A stretch of 64,000 nucleotides of DNA from Thalassotalea sp. PS06 (GCF_007197775.1 NZ_CP041638.1:1302001-1366000); one strand, 5' to 3'; shown: positions 17,560 to 27,398, counted from the stretch's first letter. A program made the numbers and translations. Notes: a model not told the origin generated them from the letters alone.

Positions 17560-17628
17560 TCAAAACCCGGCCCTTGGTAATAAAACCACGACCAGCAGGA
17601 GAGTGATGACTGAGTTAATAAATTTCAC
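17560..17628 (-). CDS. ilvIH leader peptide (attenuation)
   Basis: A 22-codon frame starting with GTG at 17628 and stopping with TGA at 17560. Half of its residues are branched-chain amino acids, including the run ITLLLVVVLLP. Leader peptides rich in Ile, Leu and Val control ilv operons by ribosome stalling when the charged tRNAs run short. The final Gly-Phe codons (GGGTTT) lie in the antiterminator arm, so a ribosome that reaches the stop codon would mask it and allow termination. The ribosome-binding site before the GTG is weak. The peptide is too short for ordinary gene finders. Confidence 0.72.
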   Translation of the reverse strand: MKFINSVITLLLVVVLLPRAGF

Positions 17629-17845
17629 TGTAGATTTATAATTAAGAATTGTTCATTTATATTTAAGTGGTTTGTTTGGTGTTGTCAACAACTAATTAAC
17701 AATTGGCCGAAAAATTCGCAATTTTGCTCCGAACGTGCCATTTACAAGGGAATTTAAGTCGTTACAATAGCTGCAAAATTTAACAAACAATGACAAAAAC
17801 TGAACAGATTTTTGTTGAGTATTAAACCACCAAATGGGGCGAAGT

Positions 17846-19183
17846 ATGAAGAGTTTTGAAGTAAATTTTGACGGCTTAGTTGGACCAACCCACAATTATG
17901 CGGGTTTATCAGAAGGAAATGTTGCATCGCTTTCCAATGCCCAGGACTTATCCAGTCCGAAAAATGCAGCTTTGCAAGGTTTGAAAAAGATGAAGGCCCT
18001 GCACGATATGGGCATGGTTCAGGGTGTGCTGGCGCCTCAGGAACGTCCAGACATTTTCTCTTTACGTCGTCTTGGTTTTAGTGGTGACGATGCTTCAGTA
18101 CTTGCGCAGGCAGCAAAAGTTTCTCCAGCGGTATTGTCTGCCTGTTGTTCAGCATCTTCGATGTGGACTGCCAATGCTGCGACGGTATCCCCGTCAGCGG
18201 ATTCTGCGGATGGTAAAGTGCATTTCACGCCCGCCAACTTAACCAATAAGTTTCACCGTTCATTAGAGCCAGAAACCACAGGTAATATCCTGAAAGCGGT
18301 TTTTAATGATGACAAGGTATTCGCGCATCACTTACACCTGAATGATAACGACCACTTCGGTGACGAAGGTGCGGCGAACCACACGCGTTTATGTTCTGAA
18401 TACGATGAAGCTGGTGTGCAGATTTTCACTTTTGGTCGCTATGCGTTCAACCGCTCTAAGCCGATGCCAATCAAATTCCCAGCGCGTCAGACATTAGAAG
18501 CCAGCCAGGCAGTAGCCCGTTTGCACCAGCTGGATGACAGCCGTGTGGTTTATGTTCAACAAAATCCTGCGGTTATCGATCAGGGTGTATTCCACAATGA
18601 TGTTATTGCTGTCGGTAACCAAAACGTATTGTTCTATCACGAGCAGGCGTTTTTAAATACCGATGAGTTCTTAGGCGAGCTGCGTCAGAAGTTCAGCGGT
18701 GACGATTTACATTGCATCAAAGTAAGCAGTGATGATGTAAGCGTATTGGATGCGGTAAATACGTATCTGTTCAATACTCAAATTATCACCTTAGCGGATG
18801 GCACGATGGCAATCATTGCACCGATGCACTGTCATGAAAATGAGCGTGTTAAAGCTTATTTGGACAATTTGGTAACGCAAAATACCCCGATCAAACAGGT
18901 CAAATATTTTGACGTTAATGAGTCAATGAAAAACGGCGGTGGCCCGGCGTGTCTGCGTTTGCGAGTGGCGTTAAAAGAAGCGGAACTTGCCGCAGTAAAT
19001 CCAAACTGTGTGATGAACGATGAGTTGTACGGCACACTAGTGAACTGGGTTGAAAAGCACTATCGTGATCGTTTGAGCTTTGATGATTTGCGTGATCCAA
19101 ACCTATTGGTTGAATCCCGTGCTGCACTTGATGAATTAACGCAAATCTTAAATATTGGTTCTGTGTATCGCTTCCAACGTTAA
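17846..19183 (+). CDS. astB: N-succinylarginine dihydrolase
   Basis: 445 residues from ATG at 17846, which gives the conserved N-terminus [25 protein letters not shown] at 17834 would add four residues without family support. The enzyme hydrolyses N2-succinylarginine to succinylornithine, CO2 and two NH3, the second step of the arginine succinyltransferase pathway. It belongs to the amidinotransferase fold. Conserved segments include [17 protein letters not shown], the catalytic His region [15 protein letters not shown] and the nucleophile Cys in [12 protein letters not shown]. The other ast genes (astA, astC, astD, astE) are not beside it, so the gene stands alone here. Confidence 0.95.
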   Translation: MKSFEVNFDGLVGPTHNYAGLSEGNVASLSNAQDLSSPKNAALQGLKKMKALHDMGMVQGVLAPQERPDIFSLRRLGFSGDDASVLAQAAKVSPAVLSACCSASSMWTANAATVSPSADSADGKVHFTPANLTNKFHRSLEPETTGNILKAVFNDDKVFAHHLHLNDNDHFGDEGAANHTRLCSEYDEAGVQIFTFGRYAFNRSKPMPIKFPARQTLEASQAVARLHQLDDSRVVYVQQNPAVIDQGVFHNDVIAVGNQNVLFYHEQAFLNTDEFLGELRQKFSGDDLHCIKVSSDDVSVLDAVNTYLFNTQIITLADGTMAIIAPMHCHENERVKAYLDNLVTQNTPIKQVKYFDVNESMKNGGGPACLRLRVALKEAELAAVNPNCVMNDELYGTLVNWVEKHYRDRLSFDDLRDPNLLVESRAALDELTQILNIGSVYRFQR

Positions 19184-19214
19184 TGACGGAATCTATTTTT
19201 AATAACTTAAGAAA

Positions 19215-19246
19215 GGGCTTGTCGTATTTAATGACAAGCCCGTTTT
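19215..19246 (+). terminator. Terminator of astB
   Basis: GGGCTTGTC (19215-19223) pairs with GACAAGCCC (19233-19241), followed by GTTTTG. It lies 31 bp after astB in the convergent gap with ltaE. Confidence 0.7.
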
Positions 19247-19283
19247 GTATCTGCTCATTTTTGAGCTTTCCACTTTAATCTGC

Positions 19284-20321
19284 TTATTCGGCTGTTACCT
19301 GCGACATAATCGTCAAAATGTCTTCCAGGCTTTGCGCAAAGTACACCACGTCGGCATCGCTAATATCGCGATGACAAACCAACCGAATTTCATCGCCAGC
19401 GCTTATCAGAATGCCTTCTGCTTTAAGAAGCTGAGCAACTAAGGCTGGATTGAAGCTATCTGCTAATTTGAAATACAGCATATTGGTATCGCAGGCGGTT
19501 ACAGTAACGCCGTTAATGCCCTGCAATTTCGAGCTTAATTCCTGGCATCGCTTATGATCGTTTTTAAGCTGAGCAACATGATTGTCGAGGGCATAATCCA
19601 TCGCCGCTGCAATAATACCTGCCTGACGCATGCCGCCGCCTAGCATCTTTCGCCAACGTCTGGCTTTACTGATAAAGGCTTCACTGCCGCAAAGTACAGA
19701 GCCCATGGGCGTGCCCAGGCCTTTGGAAAAACATACGGAAATTGAATCGACGTAATGGCATAGCTGTTTCAAATCAATATTGAGTTCAGTCAGAGCATTA
19801 AATACCCGGGCGCCGTCTAAATGCACACTTAACTGGTGCTCATTCGCCAAATCCCTGATGGCTTTAAAGTATTCAACGGGGATCACTTTCCCGTGATGGG
19901 TATTTTCCAGACTAATAAGCTTGCTCATCGCAAAGTGTTGATCGTTGGGTTTAATCACCGCTTTAATCGCATCAGCAGCCAGACTGCCATCGGCGGATAC
20001 CGGAATCGGTTGCGGCACAATGCCACCAAGTGCCGCGGCGCCACCGGCTTCATATAAATACGTGTGATAATGCTGACCAACAATATACTCTTCGCCACGC
20101 TGACAATGGGAAAGCAGGGCACAAAGGTTAGATTGGGTGCCTGAGCTCACTATCATCGCGGCTTCAAAACCACTAAGTTCAGCCATTTTTTGCTCAAAAG
20201 CATTCACGGTTGGGTCGTCGCCATAAACGTCGTCGCCGAGTTGAGCAGCCGTCATGGCATTTAGCATTTCCGGGGTAGGGCGGGTAACGGTATCGCTGCG
20301 AAAGTCGATATAAGTAGTCAT
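19284..20321 (-). CDS. ltaE: Low-specificity L-threonine aldolase
   Basis: 345 residues, PLP-dependent fold type I. It cleaves L-threonine or L-allo-threonine to glycine and acetaldehyde. Family landmarks are the N-terminal DFRSDTVTRPTPEML, GDDVYGDDPTVN, the PLP-binding Lys in SVCFSKGLGTPMGSVLCG, and HLDGARVFNAL. The C-terminal domain ends with a typical ISDADVVYFAQSLEDIL helix. Convergent with astB. Upstream on its promoter side lies a purine-rich microsatellite and then tandem array 1. Confidence 0.93.
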   Translation of the reverse strand: MTTYIDFRSDTVTRPTPEMLNAMTAAQLGDDVYGDDPTVNAFEQKMAELSGFEAAMIVSSGTQSNLCALLSHCQRGEEYIVGQHYHTYLYEAGGAAALGGIVPQPIPVSADGSLAADAIKAVIKPNDQHFAMSKLISLENTHHGKVIPVEYFKAIRDLANEHQLSVHLDGARVFNALTELNIDLKQLCHYVDSISVCFSKGLGTPMGSVLCGSEAFISKARRWRKMLGGGMRQAGIIAAAMDYALDNHVAQLKNDHKRCQELSSKLQGINGVTVTACDTNMLYFKLADSFNPALVAQLLKAEGILISAGDEIRLVCHRDISDADVVYFAQSLEDILTIMSQVTAE

Positions 20322-20417
20322 GGTTTGCTGTTTGTCCGTGGCGATAAGGGTATCGCATCATTAATGTGGAGATGTCAGCAAGATTAATATGGATAAGTGG
20401 AAGCTGCAAGCTAGTAG

Positions 20418-20457
20418 GGAAAGAGGAAAGAGGAAAGAGGAAAGAGGAAGAAAGTTC
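20418..20457. repeat. Purine microsatellite (GAGGAAA)n
   Basis: About five tandem GGAAAGA/GAGGAAA units on the plus strand, immediately before tandem array 1. A related purine-rich GGAAGGTGG tract lies on the other side of the array. Confidence 0.8.
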
Positions 20458-20488
20458 TGACACCATCAAAATAGCTCAGAAGCTTTTT

Positions 20489-21859
20489 ACCACGTCATCT
20501 CCTTGAAAAAGGAGATCTCAAGCTCAGACCAAGGCTTTGATTTCCAGTCGTAGCTGGAAATGACCGGAGTCTATGACGCTAGCTCAAAATTTTCTACCAC
20601 GTCATCTCCTTGAAAAAGGAGATCTCAAGCTCAGACCAAGGCTTTGATTTCCAGTCGTAGCTGGAAATGACCGGAGTCTATGACGCTAGCTCAAAATTTT
20701 CTAACCACGTCATCTCCTTGAAAAAGGAGATCTCAAGCTCAGACCAAGGCTTTGATTTCCAGTCGTAGCTGGAAATGACCGGAGTCTATGACGCTAGCTC
20801 AAAATTTTCTACCACGTCATCTCCTTGAAAAAGGAGATCTCAAGCTCAGACCAAGGCTTTGATTTCCAGTCGTAGCTGGAAATGACCGGAGTCTATGACG
20901 CTAGCTCAAAATTTTCTACCACGTCATCTCCTTGAAAAAGGAGATCTCAAGCTCAGACCAAGGCTTTGATTTCCAGTCGTAGCTGGAAATGACCGGAGTC
21001 TATGACGCTAGCTCAAAATTTTCTAACCACGTCATCTCCTTGAAAAAGGAGATCTCAAGCTCAGACCAAGGCTTTGATTTCCAGTCGTAGCTGGAAATGA
21101 CCGGAGTCTATGACGCTAGCTCAAAATTTTCTAACCACGTCATCTCCTTGAAAAAGGAGATCTCAAGCTTAGGCCGAGGCTTTGATTTCCAGTCGTAGCT
21201 GGAAATGACCGGAGTCTATGACGCTAGCTCAAAATTTTCTAACCACGTCATCTCCTTGAAAAAGGAGATCTCAAGCTCAGACCAAGGCTTTGATTTCCAG
21301 TCGTAGCTGGAAATGACCGGAGTCTATGACGCTAGCTCAAAATTTTCTAACCACGTCATCTCCTTGAAAAAGGAGATCTCAAGCTCAGACCAAGGCTTTG
21401 ATTTCCAGTCGTAGCTGGAAATGACCGGAGTCTATGACGCTAGCTCAAAATTTTCTAACCACGTCATCTCCTTGAAAAAGGAGATCTCAAGCTCAGACCA
21501 AGGCTTTGATTTCCAGTCGTAGCTGGAAATGACCGGAGTCTATGACGCTAGCTCAAAATTTTCTAACCACGTCATCTCCTTGAAAAAGGAGATCTCAAGT
21601 TTAGGCCAAGGCTTTGATTTCCAGTCGTAGCTGGAAATGACCGGAGTCTATGACGCTAGCTCAAAATTTTCTAACCACGTCATCTCCTTGAAAAAGGAGA
21701 TCTTAAGCTTAGGCCGAGGCTTTGATTTCCAGTCGTAGCTGGAAATGACCGGAGTCTATGACGCTAGCTCAAAATTTTCTAACCACGTCATCTCCTTGAA
21801 AAAGGAGATCTCAAGTTTAGGCCAAGGCTTTGATTTCCAGTCGTAGCTGGAAATGACGG
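20489..21859. repeat. Tandem array 1: 13 units of 107-108 bp with paired palindromes
   Basis: Units begin (at ACCACGTCATCTCC) at 20489, 20596, 20704, 20811, 20918, 21026, 21134, 21242, 21350, 21458, 21566, 21674 and 21782; the last is truncated after about 78 bp. Each holds palindrome A (ATCTCCTT-GAAA-AAGGAGAT), a spacer CTCAAGCTCAGACCAAGG and palindrome B (ATTTCCAG-TCGTAG-CTGGAAAT), enclosed by GTCAT and ATGAC. A linker of about 35 bp joins the units. Units are almost identical. The 107/108 difference is one A in CTA(A)CC, and a few units carry CTTAGGCCGAGG in the spacer. No coding frame runs through it and there are no variable spacers, so it is not a CRISPR. Confidence 0.97.
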
Positions 21860-21928
21860 GTTGATGATGCAGTTAGAAGGCTTTGGCCAGGAACAGCCTA
21901 TATGCCGAAAATGCAAGGAGCTATTTTC

Positions 21929-21976
21929 GGTGGAAGGCGGGAGGTGGAAGGTGGACGATGGTTGGAAGGTGGGAGA
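21929..21976. repeat. Purine-rich GGAAGGTGG microsatellite
   Basis: Degenerate tandem GGTGGAAGG/GGAGGTGGAAGGTGG units between tandem array 1 and the btuB terminator hairpin. Confidence 0.6.
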
Positions 21977-21985
21977 TGAAGAGCA

Positions 21986-22014
21986 AAGCGGCATGAATCG
22001 ATTCCATGCCGCTT
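21986..22014 (-). terminator. Hairpin after btuB
   Basis: AAGCGGCATG (21986-21995) pairs with CATGCCGCTT (22005-22014) 16 bp past the btuB stop. It is a strong stem but the minus-strand 3' side lacks a clear T run. Confidence 0.45.
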
Positions 22015-22029
22015 AAATCGAAAACTGGA

Positions 22030-23979
22030 CTAGAACTTGTAAGTTACCCCAGCATAGCCGTTGATGCCGTCAGCAACATACTGGCTAACGGTTTGATATT
22101 CACGGTCGAAGATATTGTTCACTTTAAAGTCGAGCTGCAAATCTTCGATAACCTGGTACTGTACGCCAAGGTCAAAACGGGTGAAGCTTGGTAGCTCACG
22201 CATACCACTGTCATAGCTCTTGTCACGATAACTGGCGATGGCAGTAAAGTTATAATCTCGCCATTCATACCCTAAGGTGTAGTTCGCGGTAAGCGCCGGA
22301 CGACGAATAAGGTCGGCATCGGTAACCGCATCTTTGGCATCGGTATAAGATACCGCCAGGGTATTCGTGGTTGCACCAAGCAGTAACTCAAGTGTGCTCT
22401 CAATGCCTTTGATTTTCGCTTCATTGACATTACTAGGCTGCCACAAACCAAACTCGTTTGGTGCCCAGGCAATTAAGTTATCAATATCAGAATCGAAAGC
22501 GGCAAGCTCCAATTGGCCAAAATCGAAAGAATAACGGACAAGTAATTCATTACTGCTCGCTTCTTCCGGTTCCAGATCCGGGTTACCACTTCCTGGCCAG
22601 TATAGGTCGTTAAAACTTGGCGCTTTAAAGCCAGTGCCGCGGTTCAGACTTACCAATAGGTTTGGCGATACTTTGTAACCAGCGGATAGGTTGTAAGTGG
22701 TTTTGTCACCGATTTTCTCGATATCGTCATAACGAACCGCACCTTCCAAAATCAACGAGTTAATGGTTTGACGGCCTTGAACGAAAACGGCAGTGACATC
22801 GCGACTGTCGATTTGCCACTCCTGAAATCCTTCAGTCCAGGGGTCTTTATCCTGGTTGGTACTGACTTCTTCGTTGTACCAGTCAAGGCCAAGGTTTACT
22901 CGAAAACCATCGGCAACACTAAATTGATTAATGAAAGCGACTTGCTGGCGCTTGGTAGTGATTTCATCACCGTCAGCTCGGTCAATGCCATTACCGAATG
23001 TCTTGGCGGAGTTTTCGATAATTGCTAACGATAAATTGGAAGTGATAGCACTGGTTTCATAAACACTGGCAAGTTTGATATGCGAGTTTTCGCTGTCCTG
23101 CTCATTGGCGTAAAATGCCGGGCAGGATTGCGATGGGTCGTTCCAGCAAGGTGAATCGGGATAGGAAGCATCGTATTCATTATTGCTTTTTTGATAGCGG
23201 CCCACTAATTCCAGGCGTAAATCGTCATTGATATAGGATTCACCATTTACCGACAGATTCATGCGTTCAAAGCCATCTTCATCTGGCTCGTTGATGTCAT
23301 AAAGATTGTTCGAATCCGATTCAAATATATTAAAACCATCGCTCTGCTCAGCATTCACGCTCAGGCTTAAATTGTGATCGTCATTACCAAAGCCAATACC
23401 GGCAAAGCCCTGCAAATAGCCATGGCTACCAATACTGGCGCCAACATTACCTGAGCCATGGGAATAGTGCTTGGTGAATATCTGAATCACGCCGCCGATT
23501 GCATCACTGCCCCAAAGGGATGAGCGAGGGCCTTTAATGATTTCAATGCGCTCGATTTGCTGTGGCGCAATTTGTGAAAAGTCGGTTAAGCCAAGGGTTG
23601 CAGAATTTACCCGTACCCCGTCGATGAGAAGAAGCGTTTGGTTGGAATTACTACCGCGGGTAAATACGAAACTGGCTTGTCCCGGACCGCCTTGAGATGT
23701 CACTGACATACCCGCAACTTGATCAAGGATCTCACTGACATTTTTTGCCTGCAGACGTTCGATATCGACCGAGGTGATCACCACGTTTGACGATAAGCTT
23801 AAAGATCTTGGTTCTTCGCTGCGATTAGCGGTAACTAAGATTCTATCTTCAACGGACGATATTTGTTCGGCATTCGCTTGTTGCATTACCGAGGTGTTAG
23901 CGATTAAGGCTAGAGACACAGCGGTTACAGGCAACGCAATCTGATTGCGTCGATTTGTTTTTATTGCTTTAGATTTCAT
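22030..23979 (-). CDS. btuB: Vitamin B12 outer-membrane TonB-dependent receptor
   Basis: 649 residues from ATG at 23979, which follows GAGGAA by 6 bp; a longer frame from 24066 runs through the riboswitch and is not real. Signal peptide to QQANA, TonB box (EDRILVTANRSEEP), plug domain with VSEILDQVAGMSV and IEIIKGPRSSLWGSDAIGGVIQI, then a 22-strand barrel ending KVNNIFDREYQTVSQY...YKF. It transports cobalamin, and possibly cobinamides, across the outer membrane. Assignment rests on sequence plus the cobalamin riboswitch directly upstream and the btuF/btuR/cobQ/btuC/btuD operon behind it. It is transcribed separately from that operon. Confidence 0.92.
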   Translation of the reverse strand: MKSKAIKTNRRNQIALPVTAVSLALIANTSVMQQANAEQISSVEDRILVTANRSEEPRSLSLSSNVVITSVDIERLQAKNVSEILDQVAGMSVTSQGGPGQASFVFTRGSNSNQTLLLIDGVRVNSATLGLTDFSQIAPQQIERIEIIKGPRSSLWGSDAIGGVIQIFTKHYSHGSGNVGASIGSHGYLQGFAGIGFGNDDHNLSLSVNAEQSDGFNIFESDSNNLYDINEPDEDGFERMNLSVNGESYINDDLRLELVGRYQKSNNEYDASYPDSPCWNDPSQSCPAFYANEQDSENSHIKLASVYETSAITSNLSLAIIENSAKTFGNGIDRADGDEITTKRQQVAFINQFSVADGFRVNLGLDWYNEEVSTNQDKDPWTEGFQEWQIDSRDVTAVFVQGRQTINSLILEGAVRYDDIEKIGDKTTYNLSAGYKVSPNLLVSLNRGTGFKAPSFNDLYWPGSGNPDLEPEEASSNELLVRYSFDFGQLELAAFDSDIDNLIAWAPNEFGLWQPSNVNEAKIKGIESTLELLLGATTNTLAVSYTDAKDAVTDADLIRRPALTANYTLGYEWRDYNFTAIASYRDKSYDSGMRELPSFTRFDLGVQYQVIEDLQLDFKVNNIFDREYQTVSQYVADGINGYAGVTYKF

Positions 23980-23994
23980 TTTTTCCTCACACAA

Positions 23995-24165
23995 GGCGCC
24001 CACCGCACCTGAAAAAATTCGCTGAAGCTGGTCTCCGGACTTAAAACGACAGTTATAAACCACCATTTATCACCGTTGCGGGGGCAGTCCAGGATTTTGG
24101 GCGATAGCCCAGCACCTGATTCCCTAATTGCTCGTTCTAACAAACATTGCCACGAGCACTTCAGC
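23995..24165 (-). ncRNA. Cobalamin riboswitch upstream of btuB
   Basis: On the minus strand the conserved cobalamin aptamer blocks appear in order: AGGGAATCAGGTG, then CTGCCCCCGCAACGGTGA (24087-24070, the B12 box), then AAGTCCGGAGACCAGC (24042-24027). Downstream a short stem GGTGC/GCGCC lies just before the btuB ribosome-binding site. No strong U-run follows it, so control of translation initiation is more likely than termination. Bound adenosylcobalamin should lower btuB expression. End coordinates are approximate. Confidence 0.93.
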
Positions 24166-24201
24166 ATTCACTTCACTGACCTAATGGTCAGTACCACATT
24201 T

Positions 24202-24226
24202 TGCCTGCAAGTTTTATGCAGGCAAA
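24202..24226 (-). other. Strong hairpin 5' of the btuB riboswitch
   Basis: TTGCCTGCA and TGCAGGCAA pair perfectly across a 7-nt loop. Next to it, ACTGACC-TAAT-GGTCAGT at 24175-24192 forms a second stem. They could terminate btuF transcripts or form the 5' part of the btuB leader; the role is not settled. Confidence 0.4.
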
Positions 24227-24236
24227 TTCCTTTTAT

Positions 24237-24315
24237 GGGGTCAGAGTCATTGTTTAATGGCACTTAACCCTTTGATATTCATAAGTTTGTATTTCTACTA
24301 ATTGACTCTGACCCC
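24237..24315. repeat. REP-like element bounded by GGGGTCAGAGTC / GACTCTGACCCC
   Basis: 79 bp with perfect 12-bp inverted ends (24237-24248 and 24304-24315). It has the same size and ends as the element at 15146-15223, with an unrelated interior. Its right end supplies the last codons and the stop of btuF. Confidence 0.7.
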
Positions 24316-25212
24316 ATTGTTTAGCGCATCGTAAACTTGGCGGCTTTGGTCGATTTGCTCGCAAAGCTTGGTGATCTCGCTTGGCAGTCGTAACGTCATG
24401 CGATGCAAGATATCGGCATCGGGGCGTAACATCTGCTTATGCTTTACCGCATCCAGATTTTTATATTGTTGCCAGTTGATGCTCATCGATTCATTGCTAT
24501 GGCGACTGGTTGGGTAAATGATTAGCTGCGGATTCGCCACCAACACGTCTTCGATATTGATTTGCGGATAGTCATTGTCGGCATTCTTGAAAGGGTTTTC
24601 GGCGCCACATAAATCCAGTTGCTGTTGTGGCCAGGCGTTGCCTGCCACTGTAGTTAGCGGTTGCGGCCAAAGCTGGTAAAACACGGTTACCGGCGCTTTA
24701 TCCTGATAGCTTGCTTGTAATTGCTGCAGTGCTTGTCGAAATTCATCGGCCTTAACGTTTGCCGCATCAGCATTGCCAAAACGCATCCCAAAACTTTCAA
24801 TTTCATTGGCCACATCAACAAGGCGTTGCGGGTGCGAATAGATAACGGTTTGCCCAAGTTGTTTTAAGCGCTGGATATCGGCATCGGGATTACCGGTTTT
24901 CCAGGCGATAATGACATCCGCTTGCAAAGCGACAATGGCTTCAATATTTAACTGCGCATAGTTGCCAACCCTAGGGATAGCTTTGGCAGCTTCTGGGTAA
25001 TCGGCGTGTTCTAAGGTGGCAATGATATTGTCACCCAGGTCGATGGCATAAAGCATCTCAACAATATGCGGGGCCAGGGCGATAATCCGAACCGCTTTCG
25101 GTTTAACGTCAGATTTGCCAATCGCACTGGTGCTGATGCTGGAAAAGACTACCAGCATAAACAAAACCATAAACATAACCAACCGCATCGATTGTTGAGC
25201 CAACTTGATCAT
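24298..25212 (-). CDS. btuF: Periplasmic cobalamin-binding protein of the B12 ABC importer
   Basis: 304 residues, a class III substrate-binding protein. N-terminal signal (LVMFMVLFMLVVFSSISTSAIG), then RIIALAPHIVEMLYAIDLGDNIIAT, the BtuF/FecB-type lobe start, VGNYAQLNIEAIVALQADVIIAW, and the second lobe from APVTVFYQLWPQPL. It delivers cobalamin from BtuB to BtuCD. It is the last gene of the operon, and its ATG shares its A with the btuR stop. The final codons and TAG lie inside a REP-like repeat, so the native C-terminus has been altered by the insertion. Confidence 0.88.
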   Translation of the reverse strand: MIKLAQQSMRLVMFMVLFMLVVFSSISTSAIGKSDVKPKAVRIIALAPHIVEMLYAIDLGDNIIATLEHADYPEAAKAIPRVGNYAQLNIEAIVALQADVIIAWKTGNPDADIQRLKQLGQTVIYSHPQRLVDVANEIESFGMRFGNADAANVKADEFRQALQQLQASYQDKAPVTVFYQLWPQPLTTVAGNAWPQQQLDLCGAENPFKNADNDYPQINIEDVLVANPQLIIYPTSRHSNESMSINWQQYKNLDAVKHKQMLRPDADILHRMTLRLPSEITKLCEQIDQSRQVYDALNNGVRVN

Positions 25213-25844
25213 TACCAGTCCATACCTTTTTGCGCTTTAATACCGGCCTGGAAGGCATGTTTTACTTCCTGAACCTCAGATACGGTATCAGCGAGATCGA
25301 TTAAACGACGATGACAGGCGCGGCCGGTGATCAAAACATGTTGGTGTTTAGGACGATTTTCGATGGCCTGGATCACCTCGTCCAAATCCAGATAGTGGTA
25401 GCTAACCATGTAGGTAAGTTCATCAAGAAGCACCATATCGATGCTGGGATCTGCCAGCAATCGTTTAGCGTCTGTCCATGTTTCTGTGGCTGCAGCAATA
25501 TCCGCTTCTTTGTTTTGCGTCTCCCAGGTAAAGCCTGTGGCCATCACGCAAATCTCAACGCCATGTTGCCTTAACAGATTCGCTTCGCCACATTCCCAGG
25601 TACCTTTGATAAACTGCACGACGGCAGCTTTTTGACCATGTCCGACAGCGCGGGCAACGGTACCAAACCCAGACGTTGATTTGCCTTTGCCATTACCGGT
25701 AATAACAACCAGCAGGCCTCGCTCTTCCTGCGCCTGAGCAATTTTCTCATCAACTTTTTCTTTAATTTTTTGCTGCCGCTCTTTGTGGCGCTGCTCTTCG
25801 CGGCTTGGCTCTTTATGGTCTAGCTCTTGGTTTTCATTTGTCAT
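25212..25844 (-). CDS. btuR: Cob(I)yrinic acid a,c-diamide / cob(I)alamin adenosyltransferase, CobA/CobO type
   Basis: 210 residues. It transfers the adenosyl group of ATP to Co(I) corrinoids to make adenosylcobalamin. The P-loop is [13 protein letters not shown] at about residues 50-62, followed by [11 protein letters not shown], the Walker-like [16 protein letters not shown] and the family ending [16 protein letters not shown] charged N-terminal extension of about 40 residues is coiled-coil-like ([15 protein letters not shown]), as in other members. It overlaps cobQ by 11 bp and btuF by one base, so the three are translationally coupled. Confidence 0.94.
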   Translation of the reverse strand: MTNENQELDHKEPSREEQRHKERQQKIKEKVDEKIAQAQEERGLLVVITGNGKGKSTSGFGTVARAVGHGQKAAVVQFIKGTWECGEANLLRQHGVEICVMATGFTWETQNKEADIAAATETWTDAKRLLADPSIDMVLLDELTYMVSYHYLDLDEVIQAIENRPKHQHVLITGRACHRRLIDLADTVSEVQEVKHAFQAGIKAQKGMDW

Positions 25845-27354
25845 CTTGGTACCACTTAGTCAGTATGTCTTCGATTAGGTTAAGATTTAAATCCTGTTCA
25901 CAGGCATCCGCGAGACGGTCGATGGCTTTTTCCTGCTGCTCCCAGGCGGAATCTGATTGAGCTATGTTGTGTCCACACCATCGGGAAATGGCTTGTAGAA
26001 CCTCAGGTTCATTGAAAAAACCATGTACATAGGTTGCCATTACCTTGCCATCATCACTGATAAAGCCCAGCTCCATTGGCGCATCTTTATACAGGGCCTT
26101 GCTTTGCGTGCGTGATATAAGCTGGCTTTGTCCGGCATGAATTTCATAGCCTTTAACCTTTGCGTTTTGCAGACTAGGGTTGAGCTGAAATTCGACGTTG
26201 GTTAAAGTTTTCTCCATCGAAAGAGTCGTACTGATCGGCAACAGTCCTAATCCGATGGCTTTTATTTCAGTGCTTTCCACGCCCAATGGGTCGTTAATTT
26301 CTTGCCCGAGCATCTGCATTCCAGCACAAACACCGATAACTTTGCCGCCATAACGAAGGTGGCGCAATATTGACTTGTCCCATCCCTGGCTGCGTAAAAA
26401 CTGCAGATCTGCGGCAACGGATTTGCTGCCGGGTAAAATAATTAAATCCGCGGCAGGCAAGGGCTTCGGATTATCTGGATTGGTGTAAATAAATTTAAAA
26501 TCAATGTCCTGATGCCAGCGTAATGGATCAAAATCATCATGATTACTCATACTTGGCAGGACAGGAACTATGACTTTGAGCCGTTGGTAATTGCCGTTGT
26601 TGCTAGCTACTTGGCTATTAACCGCATCTTCTTCTGATAGCGTTAGACCATGCAAATAGGGCAGGACACCAAGTACTGGTTTTCCGGTTTTTTCTTCAAG
26701 CCAGTCGAGACCACTTTCCAGCAATTTGATATCACCACGAAAGCGGTTTATCACAAAACCGACCACCCGATTTTGCTCAGATTCACTCAACAGCTCGAGC
26801 GTACCAACCAGGTGGGCGAATACACCACCTTTGTCGATATCCGCTATCAGAATTACCGGACAGTCGGTGGCCTCTGCAAAGCCCATATTGGCGATATCGC
26901 CTTCGCGAAGATTAATTTCTGCGGGACTACCAGCACCTTCAACCACAATACGCTGGTATTCTTGCTGCAGATATTGGTGCGATTCTAATACCGCATTCAT
27001 CGCCGCTTTCTTGTAATCCTGGTACTGCGCCGCTTGCATGATTGTCAGCGCTTTACCGTGAACAATTACCTGAGCTCCGGTGTCTGAATTGGGTTTTAAT
27101 AAAATCGGGTTAAAGTGGACGTTAAGGTCAACCTTTGCCGCCTGGGCCTGAATCGCCTGGGCGCGGCCAACTTCACCACCGCAGGGCGTAACCGCGGCAT
27201 TAAGCGCCATGTTCTGGGGTTTCATTGGAGCAACATGCAAGCCGCGGCGTTGCCAAACCCGGGCGAGGGCAGCTACCAGGGTCGATTTTCCAGCATCGGA
27301 TGTCGTCCCCTGAATCATCAGAGTTGGCGCTATGTTGTTTTTGCAATTAATCAT
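25834..27354 (-). CDS. cobQ: Cobyric acid synthase (glutamine-hydrolysing)
   Basis: 506 residues. It amidates four peripheral carboxyls of adenosylcobyrinic acid a,c-diamide. The N-terminal ATPase domain opens with [26 protein letters not shown] and [10 protein letters not shown]. The C-terminal class I glutamine amidotransferase domain has the nucleophile Cys in [10 protein letters not shown] and the His in YVHGFF. No other corrin-ring synthesis genes are in the window, so it may act in corrinoid salvage or together with a distant cob cluster. It lies 44 bp downstream of btuC. Confidence 0.94.
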   Translation of the reverse strand: MINCKNNIAPTLMIQGTTSDAGKSTLVAALARVWQRRGLHVAPMKPQNMALNAAVTPCGGEVGRAQAIQAQAAKVDLNVHFNPILLKPNSDTGAQVIVHGKALTIMQAAQYQDYKKAAMNAVLESHQYLQQEYQRIVVEGAGSPAEINLREGDIANMGFAEATDCPVILIADIDKGGVFAHLVGTLELLSESEQNRVVGFVINRFRGDIKLLESGLDWLEEKTGKPVLGVLPYLHGLTLSEEDAVNSQVASNNGNYQRLKVIVPVLPSMSNHDDFDPLRWHQDIDFKFIYTNPDNPKPLPAADLIILPGSKSVAADLQFLRSQGWDKSILRHLRYGGKVIGVCAGMQMLGQEINDPLGVESTEIKAIGLGLLPISTTLSMEKTLTNVEFQLNPSLQNAKVKGYEIHAGQSQLISRTQSKALYKDAPMELGFISDDGKVMATYVHGFFNEPEVLQAISRWCGHNIAQSDSAWEQQEKAIDRLADACEQDLNLNLIEDILTKWYQDDK

Positions 27355-27398
27355 CTAACTCACTTGTACCTTACACTTAGCCACTTACGCTTTTCTCC

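Noticed and set aside
20489..21859. CRISPR array
   Set aside because: The whole 107-108 bp unit is repeated with no variable spacers, and no cas gene is in the window.
24027..24066. N-terminal extension of btuB from 24066
   Set aside because: The extra codons fall inside the cobalamin riboswitch. ATG 23979 has a good ribosome-binding site and starts a normal signal peptide.
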